Shown here: piece after piece, positions 17,080 through 24,324 of the stretch
Layout of the letters: each line of letters begins with the position of its first letter
Position numbering within the stretch: the stretch's first letter is position 1
Source: Streptomyces hydrogenans
GTDB lineage: Bacteria; Actinomycetota; Actinomycetes; Streptomycetales; Streptomycetaceae
Length of the DNA: 64,000 nt
Direction of reading: 5' to 3'
Assembly: GCF_014656075.1 (NCBI RefSeq)
Contig: NZ_BNBS01000021.1
Span: 1 to 64,000, forward strand
The notes under the pieces: model-generated
The model's database searches: none
The model's input: the letters and a program-made list of their open reading frames with translations, nothing else
What the model was told of the DNA's origin: nothing
Translations under genes and position numbers: made by a program

Positions 17080-17120
17080 CCCGTCCGGCCCGAGGGGTGC
17101 GGCGAGGACGGCCGGGCGGG
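17080..17120 (+). terminator. possible terminator hairpin after GH31
   Basis: 17080-17090 (CCCGTCCGGCC) can pair with 17110-17120 (GGCCGGGCGGG), an 11-bp stem with one G-T wobble and a 19-nt loop, starting 21 nt after the stop. There is no T-run, as is common in Streptomyces. Confidence 0.4.
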
Positions 17121-17164
17121 AGCACGTACGGGACGACGGCTACGGGACCAGCGGGGGCGGCATC

Positions 17165-18025
17165 ATGGAACAGCGGGGCGACAGCGGTGACCAGGGGACC
17201 TTCTTCGCGGCGTACGAGGAGATGCTGCGACGCTGGCCCGCGGACGTCACCGGCATCGACGTGCCGACGCCGTACGGCCCCACCCGCGTCCATGTCTGCG
17301 GTCCGGAGACGGGCGCCCCGCTCGTGCTGCTGCCCGGAGGCGGAACCACCTCCATGGTGTGGTTCGGCAACGTCGAGGAGCTCAGCCGCGACCACCGGGT
17401 GTACGCCGTCGACGTCATGGGCGACTTCGGCCGCAGCGTCAACGACGGGGCACCGCTGCGCGGCGCCGGTGACCTGATGGCGTGGCTGGACGCGGTTCTG
17501 GACGGGCTCGGCCTCGCCGAGGCGCGGTGGTGCGGCCACTCCTACGGCGCCGCGATCGCCCTGCGCTACGCGCTGGGGGCGCCCCACCGCGTCAGCAGGC
17601 TGGCCCTCCTCGACCCCACCAACTGCTTCGCCGGGCCGAGCCCGCGCTACCTGCTGCGCGCGCTTCCCACGCTCCTGCGGCCCACCGTCGCGCGGCAGCG
17701 GTCCTTCCTGCTGTGGGAGACCGGCCGGCCCCCCGAGGACCGCGGGTGGCAGGACTTCCTCGACAGCACCACGACGGCGGTGCGATCCAAGGTCGTGGCC
17801 CTGCGCCGCCCCCGACCGAAGGAGCTCCGGACCTGCACCGTCCCGACCCTGGTCCTCCTGGCCGAACGCAGCCGCACCCACGACGCGCGCCGGGTCGCGG
17901 CCAGGGCCCGTGACCTCCTGCCCGGGGCCGACGTCGTCATCCTGCCGGACGCCTCCCACCACTCCCTCCCCACCGAGCGGCCCGACGCGCTCAACCGCCT
18001 GCTGACACGGTTCCTGGCCGCCTGA
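17165..18025 (+). CDS. alpha/beta hydrolase
   Basis: A 286-aa alpha/beta-hydrolase-fold protein. The nucleophile elbow is GHSYGA and the C-terminal histidine lies in DASHHSLP; the oxyanion region is LLPGGGTTSMVWF. An acid residue probably sits in the LLAERSRTHDARR strand-loop. No signal peptide and no conserved neighbour, so the substrate (an ester, epoxide or peptide) is unknown. The G-rich GCGGGGGCGG ahead of the ATG is the only ribosome-binding-like sequence. Confidence 0.85.
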   Translation: MEQRGDSGDQGTFFAAYEEMLRRWPADVTGIDVPTPYGPTRVHVCGPETGAPLVLLPGGGTTSMVWFGNVEELSRDHRVYAVDVMGDFGRSVNDGAPLRGAGDLMAWLDAVLDGLGLAEARWCGHSYGAAIALRYALGAPHRVSRLALLDPTNCFAGPSPRYLLRALPTLLRPTVARQRSFLLWETGRPPEDRGWQDFLDSTTTAVRSKVVALRRPRPKELRTCTVPTLVLLAERSRTHDARRVAARARDLLPGADVVILPDASHHSLPTERPDALNRLLTRFLAA

Positions 18026-18109
18026 CAGCACGGACGGGCGCGGTACCAAGGGCGCGACCGCCCGGGATGGCGGACGGAATCCGACCTAGTGGCGGTCCAG
18101 CATGGCCCC

Positions 18110-18598
18110 ATGAGCGAGCACACCTCCACCCCCGTCCAGGCCGTCCCCGAGGGCTACACCACCGTCACCCCCTGGATCATCGGCACCGACACCGCCGGAC
18201 TCATCGACTACCTGGAGCGGGCCTTCGGGGCCGAGGACCTGGGCCGCTTCGTCCTCCCGGACGGCACGATCGGCCACGCCGAACTGCGGATCGGCGACGG
18301 CCGCCTGATGGCCTTCGACAGCCCGCCCGGCTGGGGACCCACCCCCGCCTTCGTCCGGCTCTACGTGGAAGACGCACGGGCCGTCCACCGCCGCGCCGTC
18401 GAGGCCGGCGGCACCTCCGTCACCGAGGTCACCCACCTCTTCTTCGGCGACCTCGTCGGCCGCGTCCGCGACCCCTTCGGCAACCTCTGGTGGATCCAGA
18501 CCCACATCGAGGACGTCGACGAGGAGGAGGCCGCCCGCCGCCTCTCCGACCCCGTCTTCACGAAGGCGATGGAGTACGTCCAGGGCGCGCTGCGCTGA
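18110..18598 (+). CDS. VOC family (glyoxalase/PhnB-like) protein
   Basis: A 162-aa vicinal-oxygen-chelate protein with two beta-alpha-beta-beta-beta units: VTPWIIGTDTAGLIDYLERA opens the first and LYVEDARAVHRRAVEAG the second, ending in RVRDPFGNLWWIQTHIED. This is the PhnB/glyoxalase_6 pattern. Function is unknown; relatives act as small-molecule isomerases or resistance proteins. An in-frame GTG at 18089 would add seven residues; neither start has a clear ribosome binding site and 18110 was preferred for its ATG and family fit. Confidence 0.85.
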   Translation: MSEHTSTPVQAVPEGYTTVTPWIIGTDTAGLIDYLERAFGAEDLGRFVLPDGTIGHAELRIGDGRLMAFDSPPGWGPTPAFVRLYVEDARAVHRRAVEAGGTSVTEVTHLFFGDLVGRVRDPFGNLWWIQTHIEDVDEEEAARRLSDPVFTKAMEYVQGALR

Positions 18599-18689
18599 CG
18601 TGCCCCTCCGCCCCGGCCACCGGGCCCACCCGCACACCACCGCCCGCCCCGGCGAACCGTGCGGCCAGGGAGAGGCCGTGGGGCGGCGC

Positions 18690-18709
18690 TTGACCTCAAC
18701 CTTGGTTGA
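18690..18709. promoter_or_regulatory. TTGACC with overlapping inverted repeat TCAACC-TT-GGTTGA
   Basis: 18690-18695 is a good -35 hexamer (TTGACC). It runs directly into 18696-18709, a 6-bp inverted repeat with 2-nt spacing, ahead of the NAD(P)H-binding protein gene. MerR-family activators commonly bind such repeats between -35 and -10. No MerR gene is present in the window. Confidence 0.5.
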
Positions 18710-18753
18710 TGTCGGAAGGTCGTGTCATCCGACGGCGAGACGAGGAGAGCGTG

Positions 18754-19608
18754 ATGACACAGCCCAGGATCCTGGTGACCGGCGCGACCGGGAAGGTCGG
18801 CGGCTCGGTGGTGGCCCGACTGCACGCGGCGGGAGTGCCCGTGAGGGCGCTCGTACGAGGGGCGGCCGACCTCCCGGAGGGCGTCCAGGCGGTACGCGGC
18901 GACCTCGGCGACCCCGCGTCGCTGGGCGCGGCCCTGGAGGGCGTCGACGCGGTGTTCCTGGTGTGGCCCTTCCTGAGCGCCGACGGCGCGGCGGACGTGA
19001 TCGACGCGATCGGGAAGCACGCCCGGCGCGTGGTGTACCTGTCGTCCGCAGGCGTCGGGAGCCGGGCGGAGGAGGAGCCCGGCGAGGCGATCACCCTGTT
19101 CCACACGGAGCTGGAGCGGCTGGTCGAGGCGTCGGGCCTGGAGTGGACCGCCCTGCGGCCCACCGGATTCGCGAGCAACGCGCTGGGGTGGGCGGAGGAG
19201 ATCCGCACCACCGGCGTGGTGCGGGCTCCGATGGCCGCGCTGGCCCGCCCCCTGATCCACGAGGCGGACCTGGCCGCCGTCGCCGTCCGCGCCCTGACGA
19301 CCGACACCCTGATCGGCGCCCGCCCCCTGCTCACCGGCCCCGAACTCGTCACCCAGGAACGGCAGGTGGCCCTCATCGGCGAGGCGATCGGCCGTCCCCT
19401 CCGGTTCGACGAGACCACGCTGGACGAGGCCGTCGAGCGGATGAGGGCCGCCGGCTGGCCCGCGGACCTGGTGGACGCCGTCCTGCCCGCCCAGGCGAAG
19501 ATGATCGACAACCCCGAGCCGGTCAACGACGAGGTCGAGCGCCTCACCGGCACCCCGGCCCGCTCCTTCCGCGCCTGGGCGCAGGACCACGTGGCGGACT
19601 TCCGCTGA
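18754..19608 (+). CDS. NmrA-like NAD(P)-binding protein
   Basis: A 284-aa atypical short-chain dehydrogenase-like protein. The N-terminal ILVTGATGKVGGSVV is a GxxGxxG dinucleotide-binding loop, and VVYLSSAGVGSRAEEE and WTALRPTGFASNAL follow the NmrA/SDR_a5 pattern. The YxxxK catalytic pair of true SDRs is absent, so it may be a redox sensor or a quinone/flavin-related reductase. The ATG at 18754 has GAGGAGAG just upstream, which decides against the ATG at 18706. An inverted repeat with a -35-like sequence lies about 50 nt upstream. Confidence 0.86.
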   Translation: MTQPRILVTGATGKVGGSVVARLHAAGVPVRALVRGAADLPEGVQAVRGDLGDPASLGAALEGVDAVFLVWPFLSADGAADVIDAIGKHARRVVYLSSAGVGSRAEEEPGEAITLFHTELERLVEASGLEWTALRPTGFASNALGWAEEIRTTGVVRAPMAALARPLIHEADLAAVAVRALTTDTLIGARPLLTGPELVTQERQVALIGEAIGRPLRFDETTLDEAVERMRAAGWPADLVDAVLPAQAKMIDNPEPVNDEVERLTGTPARSFRAWAQDHVADFR

Positions 19609-19815
19609 GCACGGGTTCCGCGCCGCCGTGACGGAGGACGACCGGGTCATCGGGGACCCGCAGCGGAACGAGAGGTCCCGCCCCGGGGAGCGGGCTCGAC
19701 ACCCTCCGGCCGAGGGCCGCCACGAAGCCGTGGGCGGGGGTGCACGGTCGCGACGACGTAGAGTCGCCCGAGGCTCGGTGTCGTGGCCTCCAAGGGGGCG
19801 GGGGTTTCGACGGGT

Positions 19816-20367
19816 ATGAACAAGACGGCCAGGACCGAGTGGTGGGAGAGTCTGCCTGCCGGGATCCGCGACGAGATCGACGGATACGTCCTTCAGGACT
19901 CCCTTCTCATGGCGGTGCGGGCCATCGTCGCCGTCGGCCTCGTTCCCCACGGCATAGGCGTGGGTACCGCTCAGCTGATCGCCCATGACCGCTATCTCCA
20001 CCATGGGGACCGGATCGCCCGAGAGCCCGAGAGCCCCCTCGACCTGGAGTCCCTGGCCTGCCGGGCGGCCGGGTGCGAGGGCCGCGTCGTCGCGATCGAG
20101 GCGGTCTGGGACGGGGACACCGTCCACGACTGGTTCGTGCGGCTGCTGGCCCTCACCACCGACCCGGCGGCAGAGGCCCCCATGGCCACCGTCTATTGGT
20201 CGACGGCCAAGCGCTACCTCGGCGAGCACGAGGAGGACGCCTCGCGCCACCCCGTGGCGACAGCCGCCGAGCGGGCGGGGCGTGCGCTCGCCGAGCACCT
20301 CTCGGTGCCGTTCCACTTCGCCTCCCCGGACACACCCGACGACGAGGCCCCGCGCCTGCGGCCCTGA
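19816..20367 (+). CDS. hypothetical protein, 183 aa
   Basis: I do not recognise a characterised family. Residues 6-25 (TEWWESLPAGIRDEIDGYVL) form an amphipathic start, followed by a hydrophobic helix (SLLMAVRAIVAVGLVPHGIG). CRAAGCEGRVVAIEAVWDGD contains a CxxxxC pair, and VHDWFVRLLALTT is probably helical. Codon bias fits a real gene. The ATG at 19816 is preferred; a GTG at 19783 would add 11 residues. A TAGAGT -10-like hexamer occurs at 19759-19764. The downstream neighbour is convergent. Confidence 0.7.
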   Translation: MNKTARTEWWESLPAGIRDEIDGYVLQDSLLMAVRAIVAVGLVPHGIGVGTAQLIAHDRYLHHGDRIAREPESPLDLESLACRAAGCEGRVVAIEAVWDGDTVHDWFVRLLALTTDPAAEAPMATVYWSTAKRYLGEHEEDASRHPVATAAERAGRALAEHLSVPFHFASPDTPDDEAPRLRP

Positions 20368-20391
20368 GCGACCGGCCGGCACCTGGCGGGG

Positions 20392-20429
20392 GCGGATCCG
20401 ACTACTCACGGATCTCGCGCGGGATCCGC
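20392..20429. terminator. possible hairpin between convergent genes
   Basis: 20392-20399 (GCGGATCC) is the reverse complement of 20422-20429 (GGATCCGC), with a 22-nt loop. The 223-nt gap between the genes ending at 20367 and 20591 is otherwise unremarkable. Confidence 0.3.
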
Positions 20430-20590
20430 GTGCGCCATCGGCAGACCGCCGCGTACGTCCCGGCCGTCGACCCGGGCCGGTCCCGGCCGAACCGCCCGTG
20501 CCGCGAAGACTCATCCGCCCGTACGGGACGGTGCCGCCCGACGCGGAGGCGCGGCCCGGCCCGGTGCGGTGGTCTTCCGGCCTGCGCCCC

Positions 20591-21064
20591 TCACGGCAGC
20601 TCGCGCGGGCGGCGGACCTCCGGCATCCTCAACTTCGGCTCCGTGTGCGGGTGGTTGCGCATCTCGACCCGGAAGTCCGCCGCCTTGGAATAGTCGTGCC
20701 TGCGGAGACTGCTCTGCTCCCACGCGGCCACCAGTTCGCAGATCGGGCAGCCCGCCGTGGGTACGGCCGGCGGCAGGGGCTCCACCGAGAGCACGACCGG
20801 AGGCTCCGGGCAGGTCCCCGGCGGGCGACTCGTCGCCGGGACCGGGGTGGTGAGTACGCGGATGAGCGCGGCCTCCCCCTCGGTCGGGCGCCGCAGCCGG
20901 CCCGGCGCGGCCGTCCAGGTGGTGCCGCCGCCGGGCGGCCGCAGGTGGACGACGGACCCGTCCCAGGCGGTGACTCTGCCGAGCCGAGGGGTTCCCTCGC
21001 CGGTGTCTTCCGCCATGAACGACCCGAGGTCGGGGACGGGGGTGGGGCGGTCGCTTGCGGGCAT
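20591..21064 (-). CDS. hypothetical protein with CPIC motif, Scr1-linked
   Basis: A 157-aa protein without a recognised catalytic domain. It has an N-terminal region with LGRVTAWDGSVVHLRPPGGG, a Pro/Thr-rich middle and a C-terminal CPICELVAAWEQ followed by YSKAADFRVEMRNHPHTE. Similar small proteins occur beside HTH/DUF397 gene pairs in Streptomyces, and here it is divergent from such a pair with both genes apparently using CTACAG-containing -10 regions. The ATG at 21064 follows ACAGAGAGGCACC. A regulatory or partner role with the Scr1-like pair is inferred only from position. Confidence 0.72.
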   Translation of the reverse strand: MPASDRPTPVPDLGSFMAEDTGEGTPRLGRVTAWDGSVVHLRPPGGGTTWTAAPGRLRRPTEGEAALIRVLTTPVPATSRPPGTCPEPPVVLSVEPLPPAVPTAGCPICELVAAWEQSSLRRHDYSKAADFRVEMRNHPHTEPKLRMPEVRRPRELP

Positions 21065-21076
21065 GCGGGTGCCTCT

Positions 21077-21120
21077 CTGTAGCGAATCCACTACTAGGAG
21101 CACCCAGCGTGACCTACAGT
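21077..21120. promoter_or_regulatory. divergent promoter region with mirrored CTACAG
   Basis: CTGTAG at 21077-21082 (CTACAG on the minus strand) and CTACAG at 21114-21119 flank the gap centre. Each provides a TACAGN -10-like hexamer for its own gene: TACAGT at 21115-21120 on the plus strand and TACAGA on the minus strand. Confidence 0.42.
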
Positions 21121-21158
21121 CGAAGCGTCCTCAACGTACGGTCGGGTGAGGGGGAACT

Positions 21159-21998
21159 GTGGGCAATCGCAAGAGGCTTGACCCGGACAGCGGGCCGATG
21201 GCCGCGTACGGGGCACGTTTGCGCAGGCTGCGCGAGGAACGAGGCTGGACGCAGGAGGAGCTGGCCACGCGTACGGGCTACTCCAGCAAGCACATCTCTG
21301 GTGTTGAAATTGGTGGCAGACCCTCAACTCTCAGATTCTCGGGAGCTGTCGACGCGGCCTTCGGGCTGACCGGGACGGAACGGTCATTCGATCGGGAGTG
21401 TCGGCAGGTGCGGCACGGTGTACTTCTGGAGGGCTTCCCGGAGTACGTCGCCCAGGAGCGCAAGGCCGTCGAGATCCGTCTGTTCACGATCGGAGTCATC
21501 CCGGGACTCGTTCAGACGCCTGAGTATGCGCGGACGGTGACCGGGAGCTTCGTCTCGCGCGGAGCCGCTACGGCGGAGCAGGCCGCAGAGCGAGTGGCGT
21601 ACCTGATGGAGCGCCAGAAGATCCTGGAGCAGGAGAGGCCCCCGATGCTTTTCGTCGTGATGGACGAGAGCTGCCTTCGCCGCCCCGTGGGCGGTTCTGG
21701 CGTCATGGCCGCTCAGCTCGACCGGCTCATGGAGTTCGCGGAGCGTCCGAACACCGTTGTCCAAGTGGCGCCGTTCGCCCTCGGGGAACGACGCCCGCTC
21801 GACCTTCCCCTCTACCTCCTGACCCTGCCCGACAGGTCCGTGATCTCCTACGCCGAATCGCAGTCGAGGGGCCATCTGGAGCGGGAAAACGGAGCCGTAT
21901 CGTCCATGCTCACGGCCTATCATCAGCTCGCGGCGGAGTCGCTCTCGCAGGCGGACACCGTGACCATGATCAAGGAAGTACGAAAGGGCATGCTGTGA
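21159..21998 (+). CDS. Scr1-type XRE-family regulator with DUF5753
   Basis: A 279-aa transcriptional regulator. The N-terminal helix-turn-helix is LRRLREERGWTQEELATRTG plus YSSKHISGVEIGGR. The C-terminal two-thirds is DUF5753 (LFTIGVIPGLVQTPEYAR, AYLMERQKILE, VVQVAPFALGE). Such proteins are always paired with a small DUF397 protein and belong to the WhiJ/Scr1 group that influences Streptomyces development; they are also described as antitoxin-like. The GTG start at 21159 follows GAGGGGGAACT, and the stop overlaps the DUF397 start by 4 nt. Confidence 0.93.
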   Translation: MGNRKRLDPDSGPMAAYGARLRRLREERGWTQEELATRTGYSSKHISGVEIGGRPSTLRFSGAVDAAFGLTGTERSFDRECRQVRHGVLLEGFPEYVAQERKAVEIRLFTIGVIPGLVQTPEYARTVTGSFVSRGAATAEQAAERVAYLMERQKILEQERPPMLFVVMDESCLRRPVGGSGVMAAQLDRLMEFAERPNTVVQVAPFALGERRPLDLPLYLLTLPDRSVISYAESQSRGHLERENGAVSSMLTAYHQLAAESLSQADTVTMIKEVRKGML

Positions 21999-22192
21999 CC
22001 AACGAGTCCCCTCTCTGGTTCAAGTCCTCGTTCAGTGGCAACGGCGGTGCCGACTGCGTGGAGGTCGCCCACAACCTCGTCCCCACCCTCGGCCTCGTTC
22101 CCCTCCGCGACTCGAAGGTTCCGTCCGGACCCACGGTCGCCGTCTCCGCCACCGCGTTCACCGTCTTCGTGGACTCCTTCAAGGGCCGGTAG
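21995..22192 (+). CDS. DUF397 domain protein (Scr2/BldB-like partner)
   Basis: A 65-aa protein with the full DUF397 signature: LWFKSSFSGNGGADCVEVA, then VPLRDSK and the AFTVFVDSFKGR end. In WhiJ/Scr1-type pairs this small protein binds or modulates the HTH partner. Its GTG start lies in the GTGA overlap with the regulator's stop, ensuring coupled translation. A strong bidirectional hairpin follows 8 nt after the stop. Confidence 0.92.
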   Translation: MTNESPLWFKSSFSGNGGADCVEVAHNLVPTLGLVPLRDSKVPSGPTVAVSATAFTVFVDSFKGR

Positions 22193-22199
22193 CCGCAGC

Positions 22200-22238
22200 G
22201 GGCCGGGCGCCGTCCGAGGTGCGGACGGCGCCCGGCCC
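22200..22238. terminator. bidirectional terminator hairpin, 17-bp stem
   Basis: 22200-22216 and 22222-22238 form a perfect 17-bp GC-rich stem with a 5-nt loop (AGGTG). It lies between the DUF397 gene (plus) and the ChW-repeat gene (minus) and can serve both. Confidence 0.8.
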
Positions 22239-22248
22239 GGCGGGCGTG

Positions 22249-22788
22249 CTACAGGCTCCAGGAGAACTTCACGGCCTCCATGGGGAGGGCCTGGCCGGTG
22301 GTGCCGACCATGCCCTCCGCCTTGCAGCCGGACCGGTAGGTCGCGAAGGGGGAGGGGCGGGAGGGCTTCTGCCCCTGGTCCCGGAGCCAGCCCTCGGCCC
22401 AGATGTCGCCCTGGCCGCCGAGGCGGCTGTCGGGGCAGTAGTAGTACGAGATGGCCTCGATGGCGGTGTTCATGCCCACCGTGCCGATCTGGATGCTGTG
22501 GCTCGGGTTGGCGCACTGGTAGCCGGAGTCCCAGCCGTAGGTCGCGCGGTGGGCCTTCATGCAGAGGCTTCCGTAGTTGATCTCGACGCGCAGGGCCTCC
22601 AGGTTGCGGGCCTCGCCGATCGAGCCGGCCCACGCGCCCTGGCAGACCTTGGCCTTCCAGCCCACGTTCTGCACGTGCGGCGTGTAGCAGAGCGAGACGG
22701 CGTCGGCCTGCGCGGCGCCGCCGAAGCCCAGGGTCGCCGCGGCGGCCAGGCCGGTCGCGGCCAGGACGCGTGCCATGGTCTTGAACAT
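22249..22788 (-). CDS. secreted ChW-repeat protein
   Basis: A 179-aa exported protein. Residues 1-30 form a Sec signal peptide ending AAQADA. The mature part contains three ChW-like repeats: VQNVGWKAKVCQGAWAGSIG with NLEALRVEI; YGWDSGYQCANPSHSIQIGT with AIEAISYYY; and AEGWLRDQG with AEGMVGTTGQALPMEAVKFS. Each keeps the diagnostic Gly-Trp and the (L/I/M)EA core. Paired cysteines around each repeat suggest disulfides. ChW repeats are known from Clostridium and some Streptomyces secreted proteins; a cell-surface or binding role is inferred. An in-frame ATG at 22812 is possible, but 22788 gives the cleaner signal peptide. Confidence 0.8.
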   Translation of the reverse strand: MFKTMARVLAATGLAAAATLGFGGAAQADAVSLCYTPHVQNVGWKAKVCQGAWAGSIGEARNLEALRVEINYGSLCMKAHRATYGWDSGYQCANPSHSIQIGTVGMNTAIEAISYYYCPDSRLGGQGDIWAEGWLRDQGQKPSRPSPFATYRSGCKAEGMVGTTGQALPMEAVKFSWSL

Positions 22789-22911
22789 GACGTGATACCC
22801 CCGTTGAGTCATGACGATCAAGGATGATCGGGGTGGATGTTAGGGGCCTCGCGTCGACTTCCTTCCGGGGTGGGCGAATCTCCGCGTGTCGTGGCCGCGC
22901 GGCGGAACTCC

Positions 22912-22917
22912 TAGGCT
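22912..22917 (+). promoter_or_regulatory. TAGGCT -10 hexamer, possible leaderless transcript
   Basis: TAGGCT lies 6 nt before the ATG at 22924, so transcription would begin at or within a base of the start codon. No purine-rich ribosome binding site is otherwise evident. Leaderless messages are common in Streptomyces. Confidence 0.4.
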
Positions 22918-22923
22918 GGGGGC

Positions 22924-23385
22924 ATGACGAACGGCACGCCGCCGCGCGACCGCGCGCAGCGCATCAAGGACGTACGGGCCCGCCTGGAGGGGGAGACGGA
23001 CCTCTGGGCCGCCTCCGCCGGAACGGACGGCGTGCCGTACCTCGTGCCGCTGTCGTTCTTCTGGGACGGGGTGGACGTCTGGCTCGTCACGCGCCTGTCC
23101 AACCCGACCGGGCGGAACCTCGCGGCCCACGGCCGGACGCGTCTCGCCCTCGGCGACACCCGGGACGTCGTCCTCCTGGACGGCGAGGTCGTCACGTACA
23201 CCCACGACGAGGTGCCGGACGCGGCGGCCGAGGGCTTCCGCGTCAAGACGGGCTGGAACGCGCGCCGGGCGGGTTCGGCGTACCGCTGGTTCCGGGTTCG
23301 TCCGACCGACCTCCAGGCGTGGCACGAGGAGCCGGAGCTGCCGGGGCGGCGGCTGATGACGGACGGGGAGTGGGCCGACGGCTGA
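22924..23385 (+). CDS. pyridoxamine 5'-phosphate oxidase-fold protein
   Basis: A 153-aa split-barrel flavin/F420-binding-type protein. The core reads DLWAASAGTDGVPYLVPLSF, FFWDGVDVWLVTRLSNPTGR, and ends with AYRWFRVRPTDLQAW, the usual order of this fold. It is too short and lacks the residues of true PdxH; relatives bind FMN, F420 or heme. It appears to be monocistronic and possibly leaderless. The gene on the other strand ends only 9 nt beyond its stop. Confidence 0.85.
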   Translation: MTNGTPPRDRAQRIKDVRARLEGETDLWAASAGTDGVPYLVPLSFFWDGVDVWLVTRLSNPTGRNLAAHGRTRLALGDTRDVVLLDGEVVTYTHDEVPDAAAEGFRVKTGWNARRAGSAYRWFRVRPTDLQAWHEEPELPGRRLMTDGEWADG

Positions 23386-23394
23386 CGGGGGCCG

Positions 23395-23937
23395 TCACCA
23401 GCTCCGGTGCACGGTCGCCTTGGTGCCGGTCACCAGGCTCGCGGGCGGGACGTCGTCGGCCACGACCGCGCCGGCGGCGATCACGGCGTCACGGCCGATG
23501 GTGACGCCGGGCAGGATCATGGCGCCGGCGCCGATCCACACGTTCTCCGCCACGTCGATGGGCGCACCGGTGAGGTACAGCTTGCGCTCCTCGGGGTCGA
23601 CCGGGTGGCCGCTGGTGATGAACGTGACCTTCGGTCCGATCATCACGCGTTCGGCGATCCGGATGCCGGCGTAGTCCAGGAACGTGCAGTTCTGGTTGAT
23701 GAAGACGCGCTCGGCGAGGTCGAGGTTCAGGCCGTGGTCCGTGTAGAACGGCGGGTAGATCGTGACCCTCCGCGGCAGCGGCCTGCCGAGGATCCGCTCG
23801 AACAGCTCCGCCTTGCCCGCCTCGTCCTCGAAGGGGAGGACGTTCAGGCGGGAGGTGAGTTCGGTGACCCGCAGGACCCTCTCGGCCATGGCCTGGAACT
23901 CGGCGCTGTGGATCCGCATGAGACGGTCGCTGGACAT
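23395..23937 (-). CDS. sugar O-acetyltransferase, maltose/galactoside acetyltransferase family
   Basis: A 180-aa hexapeptide-repeat transferase that moves acetyl from acetyl-CoA to a sugar hydroxyl. The N-terminal helical Mac domain is followed by a left-handed beta-helix with isoleucine/valine-rich repeats (NVWIGAGAMILPGVTIGRDA). FITSGHPVDPEER contains the catalytic histidine; VTGTKATVHRSW is the usual end. It resembles Maa/LacA/NodL. It is not near a sugar operon here. The ATG at 23937 was chosen because the Mac domain begins there. Confidence 0.9.
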   Translation of the reverse strand: MSSDRLMRIHSAEFQAMAERVLRVTELTSRLNVLPFEDEAGKAELFERILGRPLPRRVTIYPPFYTDHGLNLDLAERVFINQNCTFLDYAGIRIAERVMIGPKVTFITSGHPVDPEERKLYLTGAPIDVAENVWIGAGAMILPGVTIGRDAVIAAGAVVADDVPPASLVTGTKATVHRSW

Positions 23938-24324
23938 GTCACGGTCCTTGTCTGTGTGCCGGAGGCGGACGAGGGCGCCCGGGACCGTGGCGTGACGGGT
24001 GGCCCGGATGCCCTCGTGACGGCACTCTAGGGGACCCCGTGAGGCCCCGGCCGGGAACGAAATCCAGGTGCGGGGGAGCGGGGCCGGGGCGTAGGGTGCC
24101 GTGCGTGTCCAGCCCCGAGGCATCCAGAGCGGGGGGCTTTCGGTCCCGCCGTCAGCCCCTGAGCCTCCGCCTTTCCTGAGCCGGTGATCACCTCACCGAC
24201 CGCCGCCGCGCGCAGCGCCGTGCGGCCGGTCGGCTGTGCCCCCGTGCTCCTGGGCAGGGAGGGGGCGGGCCGGCGGCGGTGACGAGACGACGTCCACCGT
24301 TCTCGCCTCACCTCGGAGCCTTCC
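23938..24324. other. 387-nt intergenic region without a supported gene
   Basis: Divergent gap between the acetyltransferase and the MFS exporter. A TAGAGT -10-like hexamer for the acetyltransferase lies at 24024-24029 on the minus strand without a matching -35. GGTGATCACC, a perfect 10-nt palindrome, is at 24183-24192 and could be an operator for the exporter. A 94-codon open frame at 24027-24311 has no plausible protein features. Confidence 0.5.

Noticed and set aside
24027..24311. 94-codon minus-strand frame in the gap before the MFS gene
   Set aside because: Composition is Arg/Pro/Gly-rich with no ribosome binding site or domain; it looks like chance in GC-rich DNA.
23938..24324. Riboswitch or attenuator ahead of the exporter gene
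   Set aside because: I looked for conserved aptamer-like elements and stable hairpins and found only a 10-nt palindrome; nothing supports a named riboswitch.
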